A stretch of 64,000 nucleotides of DNA from Bradyrhizobium septentrionale (GCF_011516645.4 NZ_CP088285.1:7086501-7150500); one strand, 5' to 3'. Counted from the first letter of the stretch, positions 1 through 8,681 are shown. Notes: a model not told the origin generated them from the letters alone. Made by a program: numbers and translations.

Positions 1-1072
1 CGTCGGGGCGCGTCGCCACGATCAGGCTCTGATTGGTGACATGCACGGCCTGCACCGCGAAATCGATCATGACCACGCCGGCGAGCACCAGCCATAGCGA
101 GCTGTCAAGGCAGGCGATCGGGATCCAGCCGGCGAGCATCAGCATCAGCGACAATCCGGTGGTGCGCTGCGCCCAGCCGCGATCGGCGAGGCGACCCGAA
201 TTGCGTGCCGCCAGCGCGCCGGCGAGCCCGGCAATGCCGAGCATGCCGATCGTGGTGTGCGACAGCGACAGCGGGGGAGAAGCGAGCGGCAGCACAACCG
301 AGCTCCAGAACGCGCTGAAGCTTGCGAAGATCAACAGCGCGAACACCGCGCGTTCGCGCAGCACCGGCTCCTCGACCAACAGCGCGACGGTGGAGCGCAG
401 CAGCCTTGCATAGGACGATCCGGTCATCGCCTGCGGCTGATGTCGCGGCAGCGCGCGCGCCAGTAGCGCCGCCAGCACCAGCGTGAGCGCGGCCGAGGTC
501 AGGTAGACCACGCGCCAGCCGCCGAGATCGGCCAGCGCGCCGGCGGCAAAGCGTGCCAGCAGGATGCCGGACACCACGCCGCTGGTGACGGTGCCGATGG
601 TGCGGCCGCGCGCGGCCGGCGCCGCCAGCGTCGCGGCGTAGGCGACCAGCACCTGGATCACGACCGCGAGCAGCCCGACCAGCACCATGCCGAAGAGCAG
701 CACGGCGGCGTTCGGCGCGGTGCCGACGACGGCAAGCGCGGCCGCCGACAGCACGGTCTGGCCGACGATCAGCTTGCGGCGGTCCCAGAGATCGCCGAGC
801 GGTACGATCAGTATCAAGCCGAAGGCGTAACCCACCTGGGTCAGCGTCACGACGCCGCCGATCACGGCGGGCGTGATGGAAAGGTCTTGCGCCATGGTGT
901 CGAGCAGCGGTTGCGCGAAATAGATGTTGGCGACGCTCAGCCCGCAGGCCACAGCAAACAGCACGACGATCGCAGGCGACAGCGGGCCTGTTGTCGCGTT
1001 GCCGGCCTTGTTGGCGTCCTTCGCGGCTTCCTGGGCCGGTCGGGCCTCTGCCATGGTCCTGTTCGTCATCAT
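1..1072 (-). CDS. MFS transporter, C-terminus beyond the window edge
   Basis: I translated the minus strand from two adjacent ATG codons at 1072 and 1069. The reading frame stays open to base 1, so the gene is cut by the window and about 357 codons are visible. The protein is strongly hydrophobic. After a short polar N-terminus the first membrane helix reads GLSVANIYFAQPLLDTMA, and a typical MFS loop GDLWDRRKL follows helix 2. This is the pattern of drug- or metabolite-exporting MFS permeases of the inner membrane. About ten helices are visible and the last ones are missing. The gene is divergent from an HxlR regulator, with two dyad sites in the shared promoter, so it is probably the target of that regulator. 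The substrate cannot be deduced. Confidence 0.88.
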   Translation of the reverse strand, partial: MMTNRTMAEARPAQEAAKDANKAGNATTGPLSPAIVVLFAVACGLSVANIYFAQPLLDTMAQDLSITPAVIGGVVTLTQVGYAFGLILIVPLGDLWDRRKLIVGQTVLSAAALAVVGTAPNAAVLLFGMVLVGLLAVVIQVLVAYAATLAAPAARGRTIGTVTSGVVSGILLARFAAGALADLGGWRVVYLTSAALTLVLAALLARALPRHQPQAMTGSSYARLLRSTVALLVEEPVLRERAVFALLIFASFSAFWSSVVLPLASPPLSLSHTTIGMLGIAGLAGALAARNSGRLADRGWAQRTTGLSLMLMLAGWIPIACLDSSLWLVLAGVVMIDFAVQAVHVTNQSLIVATRPD

Positions 1073-1093
1073 GCCTCCGCTGCAGTTCGCAAT

Positions 1094-1114
1094 CTGGTCT
1101 TATAATGAGACCAG
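1094..1114. promoter_or_regulatory. Dyad operator 1 between MFS and HxlR genes
   Basis: Perfect inverted repeat with 7-bp arms, CTGGTCT and AGACCAG, around TATAATG. The core can be written GGTC-N9-GACC. It lies in the divergent promoter, 22 bp from the MFS start. It is a likely binding site for the adjacent HxlR dimer. The AT-rich centre could also serve as a -10 element. Confidence 0.6.
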
Positions 1115-1131
1115 TTGCGTCGGGCGCTGTC

Positions 1132-1150
1132 TAGTCCTATTTTAAGACCG
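1132..1150. promoter_or_regulatory. Dyad operator 2, imperfect copy of operator 1
   Basis: The sequence TAGTCCTATTTTAAGACCG repeats the layout of operator 1 (AGTC-N9-GACC), with centres about 37 bp apart. It lies 36 bp upstream of the proposed HxlR start, so autoregulation is plausible. Confidence 0.45.
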
Positions 1151-1185
1151 GTTTCGGGAAAGTGATCGAGGAGAGGCTGAAGGCG

Positions 1186-1638
1186 ATGAAGCGGACCGGA
1201 TTTGCCGAAGCGGACTGCCCGGTGGCCCGTGCGCTGGATGCGATCGGCGACTGGTGGTCGCTGTTGATCGTGCGCGACGCGTTCGACGGGTTGCGCCGGT
1301 TCGGCGACTTCCAGACGAATCTCGGCATCGCCAAGGGCATGCTGACGGCGCGGCTGCGCAAGCTGGTCGAAGCAGGCGTGCTCGAGCAGGTCGCGGCCTC
1401 CGACGGCAGCGCCTACCTGGAATATGTGCTGACCAAGCGGGGGCACGATCTGTTTCCGATCGTGGTCTCCTTGCGGCAATGGGGCGAGGCGCATCTCTAC
1501 GCGCGCGGCGAGCCGCATTCGGTGCTGCTGGATCAGGCCGGGCAGGCGGTCGGGCGACTCGTGCTGCCGTCGAAGAGTGGCAAGGCGCTGAGCTGGTCGG
1601 ACACCAAGGTGAGGAAGGTTGCGGCGCGGAGGCGGTGA
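1186..1638 (+). CDS. HxlR-family transcriptional regulator
   Basis: A 150-residue winged-helix DNA-binding protein of the HxlR family. The N-terminal signature CPVARALDAIGDWWSLLIVR carries the conserved Cys, at about residue 11 of this model. It is followed by the recognition-helix region, with the motif GMLTARLRKLVEAGVL. I chose the ATG at 1186 because the family signature starts directly after it and GAGGAGAGG lies upstream. A GTG at 1162 would add eight residues. HxlR proteins often sense electrophiles or oxidants through the conserved Cys. Here the gene is divergent from an MFS exporter and 170 bp from a SnoaL-like gene whose promoter has the same operator layout. Regulation of both neighbours is inferred. 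Confidence 0.88.
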   Translation: MKRTGFAEADCPVARALDAIGDWWSLLIVRDAFDGLRRFGDFQTNLGIAKGMLTARLRKLVEAGVLEQVAASDGSAYLEYVLTKRGHDLFPIVVSLRQWGEAHLYARGEPHSVLLDQAGQAVGRLVLPSKSGKALSWSDTKVRKVAARRR

Positions 1639-1682
1639 TGAGTTTGCTTTGGCGAGTTCATCCCCGTCACCCCAAATTCCGG

Positions 1683-1780
1683 CGTCATCCTGAGGTGCGA
1701 GCGGAGCGAGCCTCGAAGGATGGGGATGGAACCGGGCCGTCGCCCTTCGAGGCTCGCCTCGCGAGCACCTCAGGGTGACG
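1683..1780. repeat. Long imperfect intergenic inverted repeat
   Basis: The left arm begins CGTCATCCTGAGGTGC and continues to GCGAGCCTCGAAGGAT. The right arm is its near-perfect reverse complement and ends GAGCACCTCAGGGTGACG. About 35 of 42 arm positions pair, separated by a short loop. I recall this kind of palindrome as a common intergenic repeat in Bradyrhizobium and Rhodopseudomonas genomes. It lies between the convergent ends of the HxlR and SnoaL-like genes. Confidence 0.75.
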
Positions 1781-1807
1781 GTCAGGCCAGGTGGTGCCAC
1801 GTTCGTA

Positions 1808-2180
1808 TCAATGCACCAGATGGTTCGCGGAGCCCTGCCTGATCTTGCCGTCGGCATCACACCGCAGATATTCGCAGATCTTGTTGCCGCGTTCGTTCTG
1901 GTAGAACACGACGACGCTGTCGGGCGAGACATAGAGGTCGATCAGCTCGAAATGCAGCCCCGGGCAATTTTGCGAGCGCGGCGCTCCAATAGGCGCGCAA
2001 GCTCGCCTTGCCGCGCACCGTACCGGACGCGCCAAAGCCGAGCGCCGGAATCCGGTCCGAGGTCATCTCGGTATCCTCGGCATACATCGAAAGCACGCGC
2101 TCGAGATCGCGCGCGTTCCAGGCGGCGATCCAGGCGTGGCCGAGGGTTTTGAGGCGGGACGGCTCATGGAAATCTGGCAT
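1808..2180 (-). pseudogene. SnoaL/NTF2-like protein broken by a one-base insertion
   Basis: The N-terminal part, from the ATG at 2180, reads MPDFHEPSRLKTLGHAWIAA and continues with WNARDLERVLSMYAEDTEM. This is the start of a SnoaL-like (NTF2-fold) protein. Within the CCCCGGG run at 1958-1964 the frame is lost. The C-terminal half, LHFELIDLYVSPDSVVVFYQ onwards, continues in another minus frame to a stop at 1808. Removing one base from the run restores a single protein of about 123 residues. Either the gene is a fresh pseudogene or the sequence has a homopolymer error. NTF2-fold proteins are small cone-shaped enzymes or binding proteins, and the substrate here is unknown. The gene is divergent from guaA. 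Confidence 0.8.
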
Positions 2181-2211
2181 GGGTTTCCTCCAACATTCGT
2201 TCTGGCTAAAT

Positions 2212-2232
2212 TAGGTCAATAATACTGACCTA
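2212..2232. promoter_or_regulatory. Dyad operator upstream of the SnoaL-like gene
   Basis: Perfect inverted repeat, TAGGTCA and TGACCTA, around ATAATAC. The core is GGTC-N9-GACC, the same layout as the operators at 1094 and 1132. It lies 32 bp upstream of the SnoaL-like start and 88 bp upstream of the guaA start. It is probably a second target of the HxlR regulator. Confidence 0.5.
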
Positions 2233-2319
2233 TATGTATCGTGTCCATGCCCAAAGAAGAATGTGGGCGCCCCTCGCAGCGCGGTTGCGGGGGCGGGCGG
2301 TGTCGCGTATCTGCTTGCC

Positions 2320-3918
2320 ATGACAGCCGCACCGAAAACTCAGCAATCGTCGACGCCGTCAGTGGCCTCGGCGCATGACAAGATTCTGATTGTCGATTTC
2401 GGCAGTCAGGTGACGCAACTGATCGCCCGCCGCGTCCGCGAGATGGGGGTCTATTCCGAGATCGTGCCGTTCCAGAAGGCGGAGGCCGCCTTCAAGGAGA
2501 TGAAGCCGAAGGCGGTGATCCTCTCCGGCGGCCCTGAGTCCGTGCACGAGACCGGCTCGCCGCGCGCCCCGCAGCTGATCTTCGAATCAGGCGTTCCCGT
2601 GCTCGGCATCTGCTACGGCCAGATGACCCTGGCCGCCCAGCTCGGCGGCGAGGTCGAGGGCGGGCACCACCGCGAGTTCGGCCGCGCCGATGTCGAGGTC
2701 AAGACCGACAGCTGCCTGTTCGACGGCGTCTGGGCCCACGGTGAAAAGCATCAGGTGTGGATGAGCCATGGCGATCGCATCACCAAGATGCCGCCGGGCT
2801 TCTCCGTGGCCGGCGTCTCGCCGAACGCGCCGTTCGCGATCATCCAGGACGAGAAGCGGAAATATTATGGGCTGATGTTCCATCCCGAGGTGGTGCACAC
2901 GCCCGATGGCGCAAAGCTGTTGCGCAACTTCGTCCGCAAGGTCGCCGGCCTCACCGGCGACTGGACCATGCGCGCGTTCCGCGAGGAGGCGATCGAGAAG
3001 ATCCGCGCCCAGGTCGGCCAAGGCAAGGTGATCTGCGGCCTGTCCGGCGGCGTGGATTCCGCCGTCGCCGCGGTGCTGATCCACGAGGCGATCGGCGACC
3101 AGCTGACCTGCGTGTTCGTCGATCACGGCCTGCTGCGGCTCGACGAGGCGAAGACGGTCGTCGACCTGTTCCGCAACCACTACAACATCCCGCTGGTCCA
3201 TGTGGACGCGTCGAAAGAGTTCTTGGGCGAGCTCGTTGGCGTCACCGATCCGGAAGTGAAGCGCAAGACCATCGGTCGGCTGTTCATCGACGTCTTCGAG
3301 GCGGAAGCCAAGAAAATCGGCGGCGCCGCATTCCTGGCGCAGGGCACGCTTTACCCCGACGTGATCGAGAGCGTCTCCTTCACCGGCGGGCCGTCCGTCA
3401 CCATCAAGTCGCACCACAATGTCGGCGGCCTGCCTGATCGCATGAACATGAAGCTGGTCGAACCCTTGCGCGAGCTGTTCAAGGACGAGGTGCGCGTGCT
3501 CGGCCGCGAGCTCGGCCTGCCCGAAGTGTTCGTCGGCCGCCACCCGTTCCCGGGCCCGGGCCTCGCCATCCGCTGCCCCGGCGACATCACCAGGGAGAAG
3601 CTCGACATCCTGCGCAACGCAGATGCTGTTTACATCGACCAGATCCGCAAGCACGGCCTCTACGACGCGATCTGGCAGGCCTTCGCGGTGCTGTTGCCGG
3701 TCAAGACCGTCGGCGTGATGGGCGACGGCAGAACTTACGAATACGTCGTCGGCCTGCGCGCCGTCACCTCGACCGACGGCATGACCGCGGACTTCTACCA
3801 GTTCGACATGAAGTTCTTGGCCGAGACCGCGACCCGCATCATCAACGAGGTGAAGGGCGTCAACCGGGTGGTGTACGACGTGACGTCAAAGCCGCCGGGG
3901 ACGATTGAGTGGGAGTGA
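2320..3918 (+). CDS. guaA: GMP synthase (glutamine-hydrolysing)
   Basis: This enzyme converts XMP to GMP using ATP and glutamine, the last step of guanine nucleotide synthesis in the cytosol. The 532-residue protein has the full domain order. First comes a class I glutamine amidotransferase domain with the nucleophile in GICYGQM (Cys near residue 97) and the partner motif HPEVVHTP. Next is an ATP-pyrophosphatase domain with the P-loop SGGVDSA near residue 243. Last is the dimerisation domain ending [10 protein letters not shown]. The frame is open further upstream, to 2263, but I chose the ATG at 2320. It gives the normal family length and places [17 protein letters not shown] near the N-terminus. 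It is the only clearly essential gene in the window. Confidence 0.97.
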   Translation: MTAAPKTQQSSTPSVASAHDKILIVDFGSQVTQLIARRVREMGVYSEIVPFQKAEAAFKEMKPKAVILSGGPESVHETGSPRAPQLIFESGVPVLGICYGQMTLAAQLGGEVEGGHHREFGRADVEVKTDSCLFDGVWAHGEKHQVWMSHGDRITKMPPGFSVAGVSPNAPFAIIQDEKRKYYGLMFHPEVVHTPDGAKLLRNFVRKVAGLTGDWTMRAFREEAIEKIRAQVGQGKVICGLSGGVDSAVAAVLIHEAIGDQLTCVFVDHGLLRLDEAKTVVDLFRNHYNIPLVHVDASKEFLGELVGVTDPEVKRKTIGRLFIDVFEAEAKKIGGAAFLAQGTLYPDVIESVSFTGGPSVTIKSHHNVGGLPDRMNMKLVEPLRELFKDEVRVLGRELGLPEVFVGRHPFPGPGLAIRCPGDITREKLDILRNADAVYIDQIRKHGLYDAIWQAFAVLLPVKTVGVMGDGRTYEYVVGLRAVTSTDGMTADFYQFDMKFLAETATRIINEVKGVNRVVYDVTSKPPGTIEWE

Positions 3919-4102
3919 GGCGCGTCGGCGGTTGAACAACGGCCGTGCCGCTTCCTCTGCTGCTGCTGCCTTCTCCCGAGACAATCGAGCTGTGGCAGTG
4001 CCATCAGCCCGGCTGTCTTGGCATTTCGTTACACGTCGCGGTGGCGCATCGCGCCGGTTGAACAGCTGAGGCCAGCTCGACCGATCGATGCGCGTGGCGC
4101 GA

Positions 4103-4339
4103 TCAATACGGACCCGGCTCGCAGGGGACGTTGTCGCCGGTCCAGGGCGCAGTGGCGAATGCACCGACGCGCGGCGCCGGAATGCAGGCGCGACCCTCAA
4201 CATAGACCGGCTCGTTGGGCGCGGCGACACCGGCCTCCGCGATGTGCCGGGAAGCGGCGTGGGTCTCACGCGCCATCGCCGGTGACGCGACCATGGCAAC
4301 CGCGATGAAAGCAGCCGACAACAGTTTGACGTTGGTCAT
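4103..4339 (-). CDS. Small secreted protein of unknown function
   Basis: A 78-residue protein with a clear Sec signal peptide: MTNVKLLSAAFIAVAMVASP, then cleavage after AMA. The mature part of about 55 residues has two Cys residues, which could form one disulfide, and the motif PVYVEGRACIPAPRVGAF. A purine-rich stretch, AACGGAGAAACTCA, precedes the ATG at 4339. I do not recognise a named family, although small secreted proteins like this are common in Bradyrhizobium. It is convergent with guaA, and the 184 bp between them hold nothing I can name. Confidence 0.7.
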   Translation of the reverse strand: MTNVKLLSAAFIAVAMVASPAMARETHAASRHIAEAGVAAPNEPVYVEGRACIPAPRVGAFATAPWTGDNVPCEPGPY

Positions 4340-4632
4340 TGAGTTTCTCCGTTTTGGTTTATTGGGCCAAGGAGTCTGGCCTCGTCAGATAGATGTGCAC
4401 GGAGAGGGCGCGTTTGAACGCAATCCTTGCTCACGCCGGCTCAACGCTGCGTGAGTAACGCGATGGGTCGCCGCTGCATTTGAGAGATGGAGTTCCGTGC
4501 GCGGCTCAAGCGACAGCCATCATTCGTTTGCCGGCCATCGTCCACATCTTGGATGAACGTAACGTAATCCATCACGTCTTCGAGTGAAGCGCGTGAAGGC
4601 GGGCTACGCGATGGCTCACCCGCCGCCGTGAG

Positions 4633-6162
4633 CTAGCTGAACCTGAACATGCTCGCGTCCAACTGTCCTGGCGCAACGCCGATCAGCCAGACAGCGCTGC
4701 CGGCGGCATCGGTGATGATCGTGGTGTTGATGCCGGCCGCATAGAACTCGGCCGCCTGCACATCGGCGAACGAATGCAGCGATGTGCCGGCGAAGTTCAC
4801 GAGGTCGTTGACGCCGACGGCGTTGAAGTCCTGGACGACCATGACCTCCGGGGTGGGGGTGCTGTCGCTGATCCTGAAAGTGTCGGAGCCGCCGCCACCC
4901 CACGCGTAATCGACTCCGCCGCCGCCGCTGATGAGGTCGGCGCCGCTCCCCATCAGGAACACATCGACGTTGCGGCCGCCGGTGACGGTGTCGCCCCCAT
5001 TGGAGCCATAGACGTAGTTCTGGCCCCGGCCGCCGTAGATGACGTCGCCATCGGTCTCGCCGGAGGAAATGAAGATGTTGAGATCTTCGCCGCCTTCCAT
5101 GATGTCAGTGCCGGCGCCGCCGTAGAAGTAAATCGTCCCCTGGCCACCGTAGAGGTCATCGCCACCGTTGCCGCCATACATGACGTTGACGTCGGAGCTT
5201 GTCACTTCCAACCCGTCTCCTAAGAGAACGTCAGCGCCGTCTCCGCCGAACAGATAGTTGAAACCGGAGTCGCCCCTGATGGTGTCGTTGCCGGCTTCAC
5301 CTAGCAGGACGTCCGCGCCACGGTCGCCGAACAGCACATCATTGCCGCTCCCCGCATAGACGTAATCGTTGCCATCGTCGCCGGAGATGGTGTCGTTACC
5401 GTCTTCGCCGAGCAGCACGTCCGCGCCGTCGCCGCCGGACAACAGATCATTGCCGCTGCCCGCGTAGATATAATCGTCGCCGTCACCGCCATCGGCGGCA
5501 TCATTGCCGGCGAAGCCGACGAGAACGTCATTGCCGGCAAGGCCGGTGAGTGAATCGTCGGCGGGGCCGCCATAAATCAGGTCGTTGCCCGGAGTCCCGC
5601 GACCAATGATTGGCAGGTCGCCGGCGTTCAGAATCATATCCGCAAATTGCAGATGTTCGACGTTGGTCAGATCATCGAAAGAGCTGCCATACACCCAGAT
5701 TTCGTTGCCGAAGTCCTGGACGATATAGTCGTTTCGGTTGCCGGAGAACACGACGGTGTCATCTCCGGCGCCGCCGTCGATGCTATCGAATCCGGCTCCG
5801 CCGGCGATGGTATCGTCGCCCGCGCCGCCCCAGAAATGATCGGATCCGGACGACCCGGTGACGCTGTCGGCGCCTGCGAGAATGCCGGCGAAGAAGTGTC
5901 CGGGCTGGTATCCAAGGGTGATGTCCGTGATGCTTTCGAGCACCGTGGTGCCGTCGACGTCCACATGATCGACTGACGTCAGCGTCGTCCAGGTCGGGTC
6001 GCCCGAAATCGTCAGGCCGGTTCCGTTGAGATACGTAAGCGTGCCGTCGGCATTCGTGAAAATCAGCCGGGTCGAGGTGGAGTTGACCGGGTCGATTGTA
6101 CCGAGAGCGTCGGCTCCCCAGGATGAATCCGTTGTTCCGAAAAAAGCAGTCCAAATCGCCAC
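4633..6162 (-). CDS. RTX-type calcium-binding repeat protein
   Basis: A protein of about 509 residues, largely made of glycine/aspartate nonapeptides of the type GGxGxDxxx. Examples are WGGAGDDTIAGGAGFD near residue 115 and LSGGDGADVLLGEDGNDTIS further on. They run in several blocks to about residue 430. Such repeats bind Ca2+ and fold into a beta-roll after export by a type I secretion system. There is no N-terminal signal peptide, as expected for that route. No ABC/MFP secretion genes are present in the window. The start is uncertain: TTG at 6168 or GTG at 6162. I prefer GTG because AGG lies six bases upstream, and an in-frame stop precedes both. No enzymatic domain is visible in the N-terminal 100 residues. 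Confidence 0.85.
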   Translation of the reverse strand: MAIWTAFFGTTDSSWGADALGTIDPVNSTSTRLIFTNADGTLTYLNGTGLTISGDPTWTTLTSVDHVDVDGTTVLESITDITLGYQPGHFFAGILAGADSVTGSSGSDHFWGGAGDDTIAGGAGFDSIDGGAGDDTVVFSGNRNDYIVQDFGNEIWVYGSSFDDLTNVEHLQFADMILNAGDLPIIGRGTPGNDLIYGGPADDSLTGLAGNDVLVGFAGNDAADGGDGDDYIYAGSGNDLLSGGDGADVLLGEDGNDTISGDDGNDYVYAGSGNDVLFGDRGADVLLGEAGNDTIRGDSGFNYLFGGDGADVLLGDGLEVTSSDVNVMYGGNGGDDLYGGQGTIYFYGGAGTDIMEGGEDLNIFISSGETDGDVIYGGRGQNYVYGSNGGDTVTGGRNVDVFLMGSGADLISGGGGVDYAWGGGGSDTFRISDSTPTPEVMVVQDFNAVGVNDLVNFAGTSLHSFADVQAAEFYAAGINTTIITDAAGSAVWLIGVAPGQLDASMFRFS

Positions 6163-6168
6163 GATCAA

Positions 6169-6404
6169 CCTCGCGCCGCATCCTCAATCTAAAGGTGTGA
6201 TTACTGTGTCAGAACAACGCGATCAAGTATAATGTTGTCATCAATTCTGCCTGGGGCACGGCGAATGACGCCCTGGGCGCGTTTCCTGAGTCACCGAAAA
6301 TGGACGGCCGCATGTGAGACTTGCGGCCGCTCGATCTCGCGGGCCGCCAGCAAGCGTAGCCCGGATGTGCGCAGCGATATCCGCGCGAATCTTATTCAGC
6401 CGGG
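6169..6404. other. Intergenic stretch, probably the RTX promoter region
   Basis: No convincing gene. It contains AGCGTAGCCCGGATG at 6355-6369, which resembles the start of a short repeat that I recall as common between Rhizobiales genes. The AT-rich stretch at 6190-6245 is the best place for a promoter of the RTX gene. Confidence 0.35.
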
Positions 6405-7049
6405 TCACTGGCTTTCGCTGTTTACCGCCAGTTGAGCCTGGAAAGCCCGCTTGTACGCAGGCCGCGCTTCGCCGCGGGCGACGTAGGCGACCAGGTTCGG
6501 AAATTCGTTCAGGATGCCCGATGCTCTCAACCTGAGCAGCACCGACACCATCATCAGGTCGCCCGCGCTGAACGCGCCGTCGAGCCAGTCGGCATCGCCG
6601 AGGCGGGCGGAGAGCTGCTTCAGCCGGTCGCGGACGCGGTCCATGACCAGAGGCAGGCGGTCCCTGGTCCATGGCTTGTCGCTCTCCAGAATCCTGGCGG
6701 TGACGAGCTCGAGGATCGGAGGTTCCACCGTGTTGACCGCGGCAAACATCCACATGATTGCGCGGGCGCGGGCATTGGCATCGCCGGGCAGCAGGCCCGC
6801 ATGACGCTCGGCGATATGGAGCACGATCGATCCTGTCTCGAACAGCACGAGATCGCCTTCCTCATAGGTCGGAATCTGGCCGAAGGGATGCAGCGCCAGA
6901 TGTGCTGGCTCCTTCATCGCCTGGAACGAAATCAGGCGAACCTCGTAAGGCTGGCCCACTTCTTCCAACGCCCAGCGAACGCGCGTATCGCGCGCCAGTC
7001 CCTTGCCGCCATCGGGTGATCGTTCGAAGGCGGTGATGGTGGGGGTCAT
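6405..7049 (-). CDS. Glutathione S-transferase family protein
   Basis: A 214-residue two-domain GST. The N-terminal thioredoxin-like half has RVRWALEEVGQPYEVRLI, the cis-proline motif HPFGQIPTYEEGDLVLFETG (Pro before the Ser/Thr site), and then SIVLHIAERHAGLLP. The C-terminal helical half contains DADWLDGAFSAGDLMMVSVL, the usual N-capping/hydrophobic-core motif. It probably conjugates glutathione to electrophiles in the cytosol. The frame opens at 7106, but I chose ATG 7049, which is preceded by GGAGAG at good spacing. It stands alone, with a repeat-rich region upstream. Confidence 0.9.
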   Translation of the reverse strand: MTPTITAFERSPDGGKGLARDTRVRWALEEVGQPYEVRLISFQAMKEPAHLALHPFGQIPTYEEGDLVLFETGSIVLHIAERHAGLLPGDANARARAIMWMFAAVNTVEPPILELVTARILESDKPWTRDRLPLVMDRVRDRLKQLSARLGDADWLDGAFSAGDLMMVSVLLRLRASGILNEFPNLVAYVARGEARPAYKRAFQAQLAVNSESQ

Positions 7050-7300
7050 CGTTTCTCTCCATGTCCTTGCCTGGTATCCCGAGGACGAGCAGGCGGCGCG
7101 TTTCACGACAGCCGATTTGGGAATCTTTTGACCGCGTTTCGCGGGCCTTAGTTGCCTCGACGCAAATCAATTCGCTTCGTACCACCTGCGACAAATCACC
7201 CCGACGGGCAACTCAGCAAAACCTGTCAATCCGCCGATGAGAAAATATTCCGCTTGGCGTTTCACCCAACTCAGATGTTCAATCTGCGCGTCCCACCCGA
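7050..7300. other. Intergenic region without a recognisable gene
   Basis: Short open frames on both strands lack coding character. The segment probably holds the promoter of the GST gene and grades into the repeat element that follows. Confidence 0.35.
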
Positions 7301-7690
7301 TCGAGGGGCGTTTCGCGATCGTCACGAGCGCGGTGTGGGATGCGGTGGACGCGGAGCGTGTGACTGACGAGAGCACGCGAAGCGGACGGTGAAGTCGTGT
7401 GGTCCTGACGCCCTAGCGGCAGGTGTCTTCTCGCGGGATGCGAACGCGCCTTGCGAGGGCGGTGACAAGCAAGCCCAGTCTCGCCGGGGAGAGCACGAAG
7501 TAAGCCGCACAACCATCGCGCAGGGAAGGCCGGGATGTCCCGGTTACACCTGTGGTCCTACCCCCGTGCTTTCTACCCTTTGCACGGGGCCCATGGGTGC
7601 GATCGGCACCCGGTCTTCCCCGCGCCCTCTGTTCAAGAGAGGGCGGAACGCAGAGCAAAGCTCGGGCAATTCATGTCGCGAGAATGCCAA
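7301..7690. repeat. Large multi-hairpin intergenic repeat element
   Basis: A non-coding block with nested stems. The outer arms are GCGCAGGGAAGGCCGG (7518-7533) and CCGGTCTTCCCCGCGC (7610-7625), with 14 of 16 positions pairing. Inside are CCCCGTGC/GCACGGGG (7562-7569 and 7582-7589) and GGGTGC/GCACCC (7595-7600 and 7606-7611). Directly after comes GCCCTCT/AGAGGGC (7624-7630 and 7638-7644). I recall this sequence, including AGAGCACGAAGTAAGCCG before it and AAGTCGTGTGGTCCTGACGC further upstream, as a high-copy element of Bradyrhizobium genomes. I cannot give a name or function for it. The outer limits are approximate. Open frames through it are probably not genes. Confidence 0.65.
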
Positions 7691-7710
7691 AGTACGTCCC
7701 CACCCTCAGT

Positions 7711-7960
7711 TGTCATCGCCCGGCTCGCCGCCTTCGCTAAAGCTTCGGCGTGCCAGGGATTCGTGGCCTCGTCGAAGCCTTGGCGGAGACGGGACCGGGC
7801 GATCCAGTACGCCGCGGCCTCTCGGCTCAAGCACAGGCGTCTCTGGAATACTGGATCACCCGCATGCGCGGGTGATGACACCGCGTGGTGCGACAACTTG
7901 AATCGAGGACCATCCTCATCGTCCTCCTGGCTTCCGCCAGGACGACAGTGGTGCGAGCAG
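7711..7960. repeat. Composite of palindromic intergenic repeats
   Basis: GGGCGATCCAGTA near 7795-7810 pairs with TACTGGATCACCC near 7849-7862. The small palindrome CCCGCATGCGCGGG follows at once. TCCTGGCTTCCGCCAGGA near 7925-7942 is a further short dyad, similar to the one at 52029-52150. These look like REP-type units. They fill the upstream side of the VOC gene, and any upstream extension of that gene through them should be ignored. Confidence 0.65.
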
Positions 7961-8070
7961 AGGCGGTGCTGCGACAAACGCCATCCTGCAAATTATTTTC
8001 ATCAGTCTGTTGCCGTGATGTCGGCTGGCGTCTTCGCCGATCGTCCTGTGCACAAACCAGGAGACTGCAA

Positions 8071-8547
8071 ATGACCGATCTCGTCACATGCCTTTGGTTC
8101 GATCAGGGCCAGGCGCGCGAAGCGGCGGAGTTTTACGCCGCGACTTTCCCCGACAGCCGTGTCGATGCGGGCCACCCATCGCCCATACCGGGTATCGGGC
8201 AGGGCGACGAGCTGACCGTGGAGTTTACGGTGCTTGGCCGCCGCTTCGTCGGGCTGAACGGCGGCTCCAACTACAAGCCGAACGAGGCGGTGAGTTTCAT
8301 GGTGCTGACCGACAGCCAGGACGAGACCGATCGCTACTGGAATGCGGTCACCGGCAATGGCGGCAAGGAATTGCCGTGCGGCTGGTGCCGGGATCGCTGG
8401 GGCTTTGCCTGGCAGATCACGCCGCGACGGTTGCTTGCGCTCGTCAACGGGGCTGACCGTGCCGCCGGGAAGCGCGCGATGGAGGCGATGATGACGATGA
8501 CGAAGATCGACATCGCCGCGATCGAGCGTGCGGCGGTGAATGCGTAG
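8071..8547 (+). CDS. VOC-fold protein, PhnB/3-demethylubiquinone methyltransferase-like
   Basis: A 158-residue protein of the vicinal-oxygen-chelate superfamily, PhnB-like subgroup. It starts [20 protein letters not shown] and then [11 protein letters not shown]. It contains [18 protein letters not shown] and the late motif [19 protein letters not shown]. These proteins have betaalphabetabetabeta units and are often annotated as 3-demethylubiquinone-9 3-methyltransferase, although their true activity is usually unknown. The frame is open to 7885 through repeat DNA. I chose ATG 8071 because CAGGAG lies upstream and the family N-terminus begins there. Confidence 0.85.
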   Translation: MTDLVTCLWFDQGQAREAAEFYAATFPDSRVDAGHPSPIPGIGQGDELTVEFTVLGRRFVGLNGGSNYKPNEAVSFMVLTDSQDETDRYWNAVTGNGGKELPCGWCRDRWGFAWQITPRRLLALVNGADRAAGKRAMEAMMTMTKIDIAAIERAAVNA

Positions 8548-8676
8548 GAAGCGTAGGGTGGATGAGCGAAGCGTAATTCACCATGCTGTTGGGTTTTGGT
8601 CCATATGGCGGGTTACGCGGAGCCTGTCATCGGGCCGCGCTTCGCGCGGACCCGTTGGCCAACCCGCCCTACGATT
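8548..8676. repeat. Intergenic repeat with inverted ends
   Basis: It starts GCGTAGGGTGGATGAGCGAAG and ends with CCAACCCGCCCTACG, so the ends are roughly inverted. The internal GGCGGGTTACGCGGAGCC repeats the theme. I recall this as a common Bradyrhizobium intergenic repeat. It sits between the VOC gene and the convergent deformylase-like gene. Confidence 0.6.
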
Positions 8677-8681
8677 CCGGC

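Noticed and set aside
7535..8074. Open frame of 179 codons between GST and VOC genes
   Set aside because: It runs through hairpin repeats and palindromes, so it is not a believable gene.
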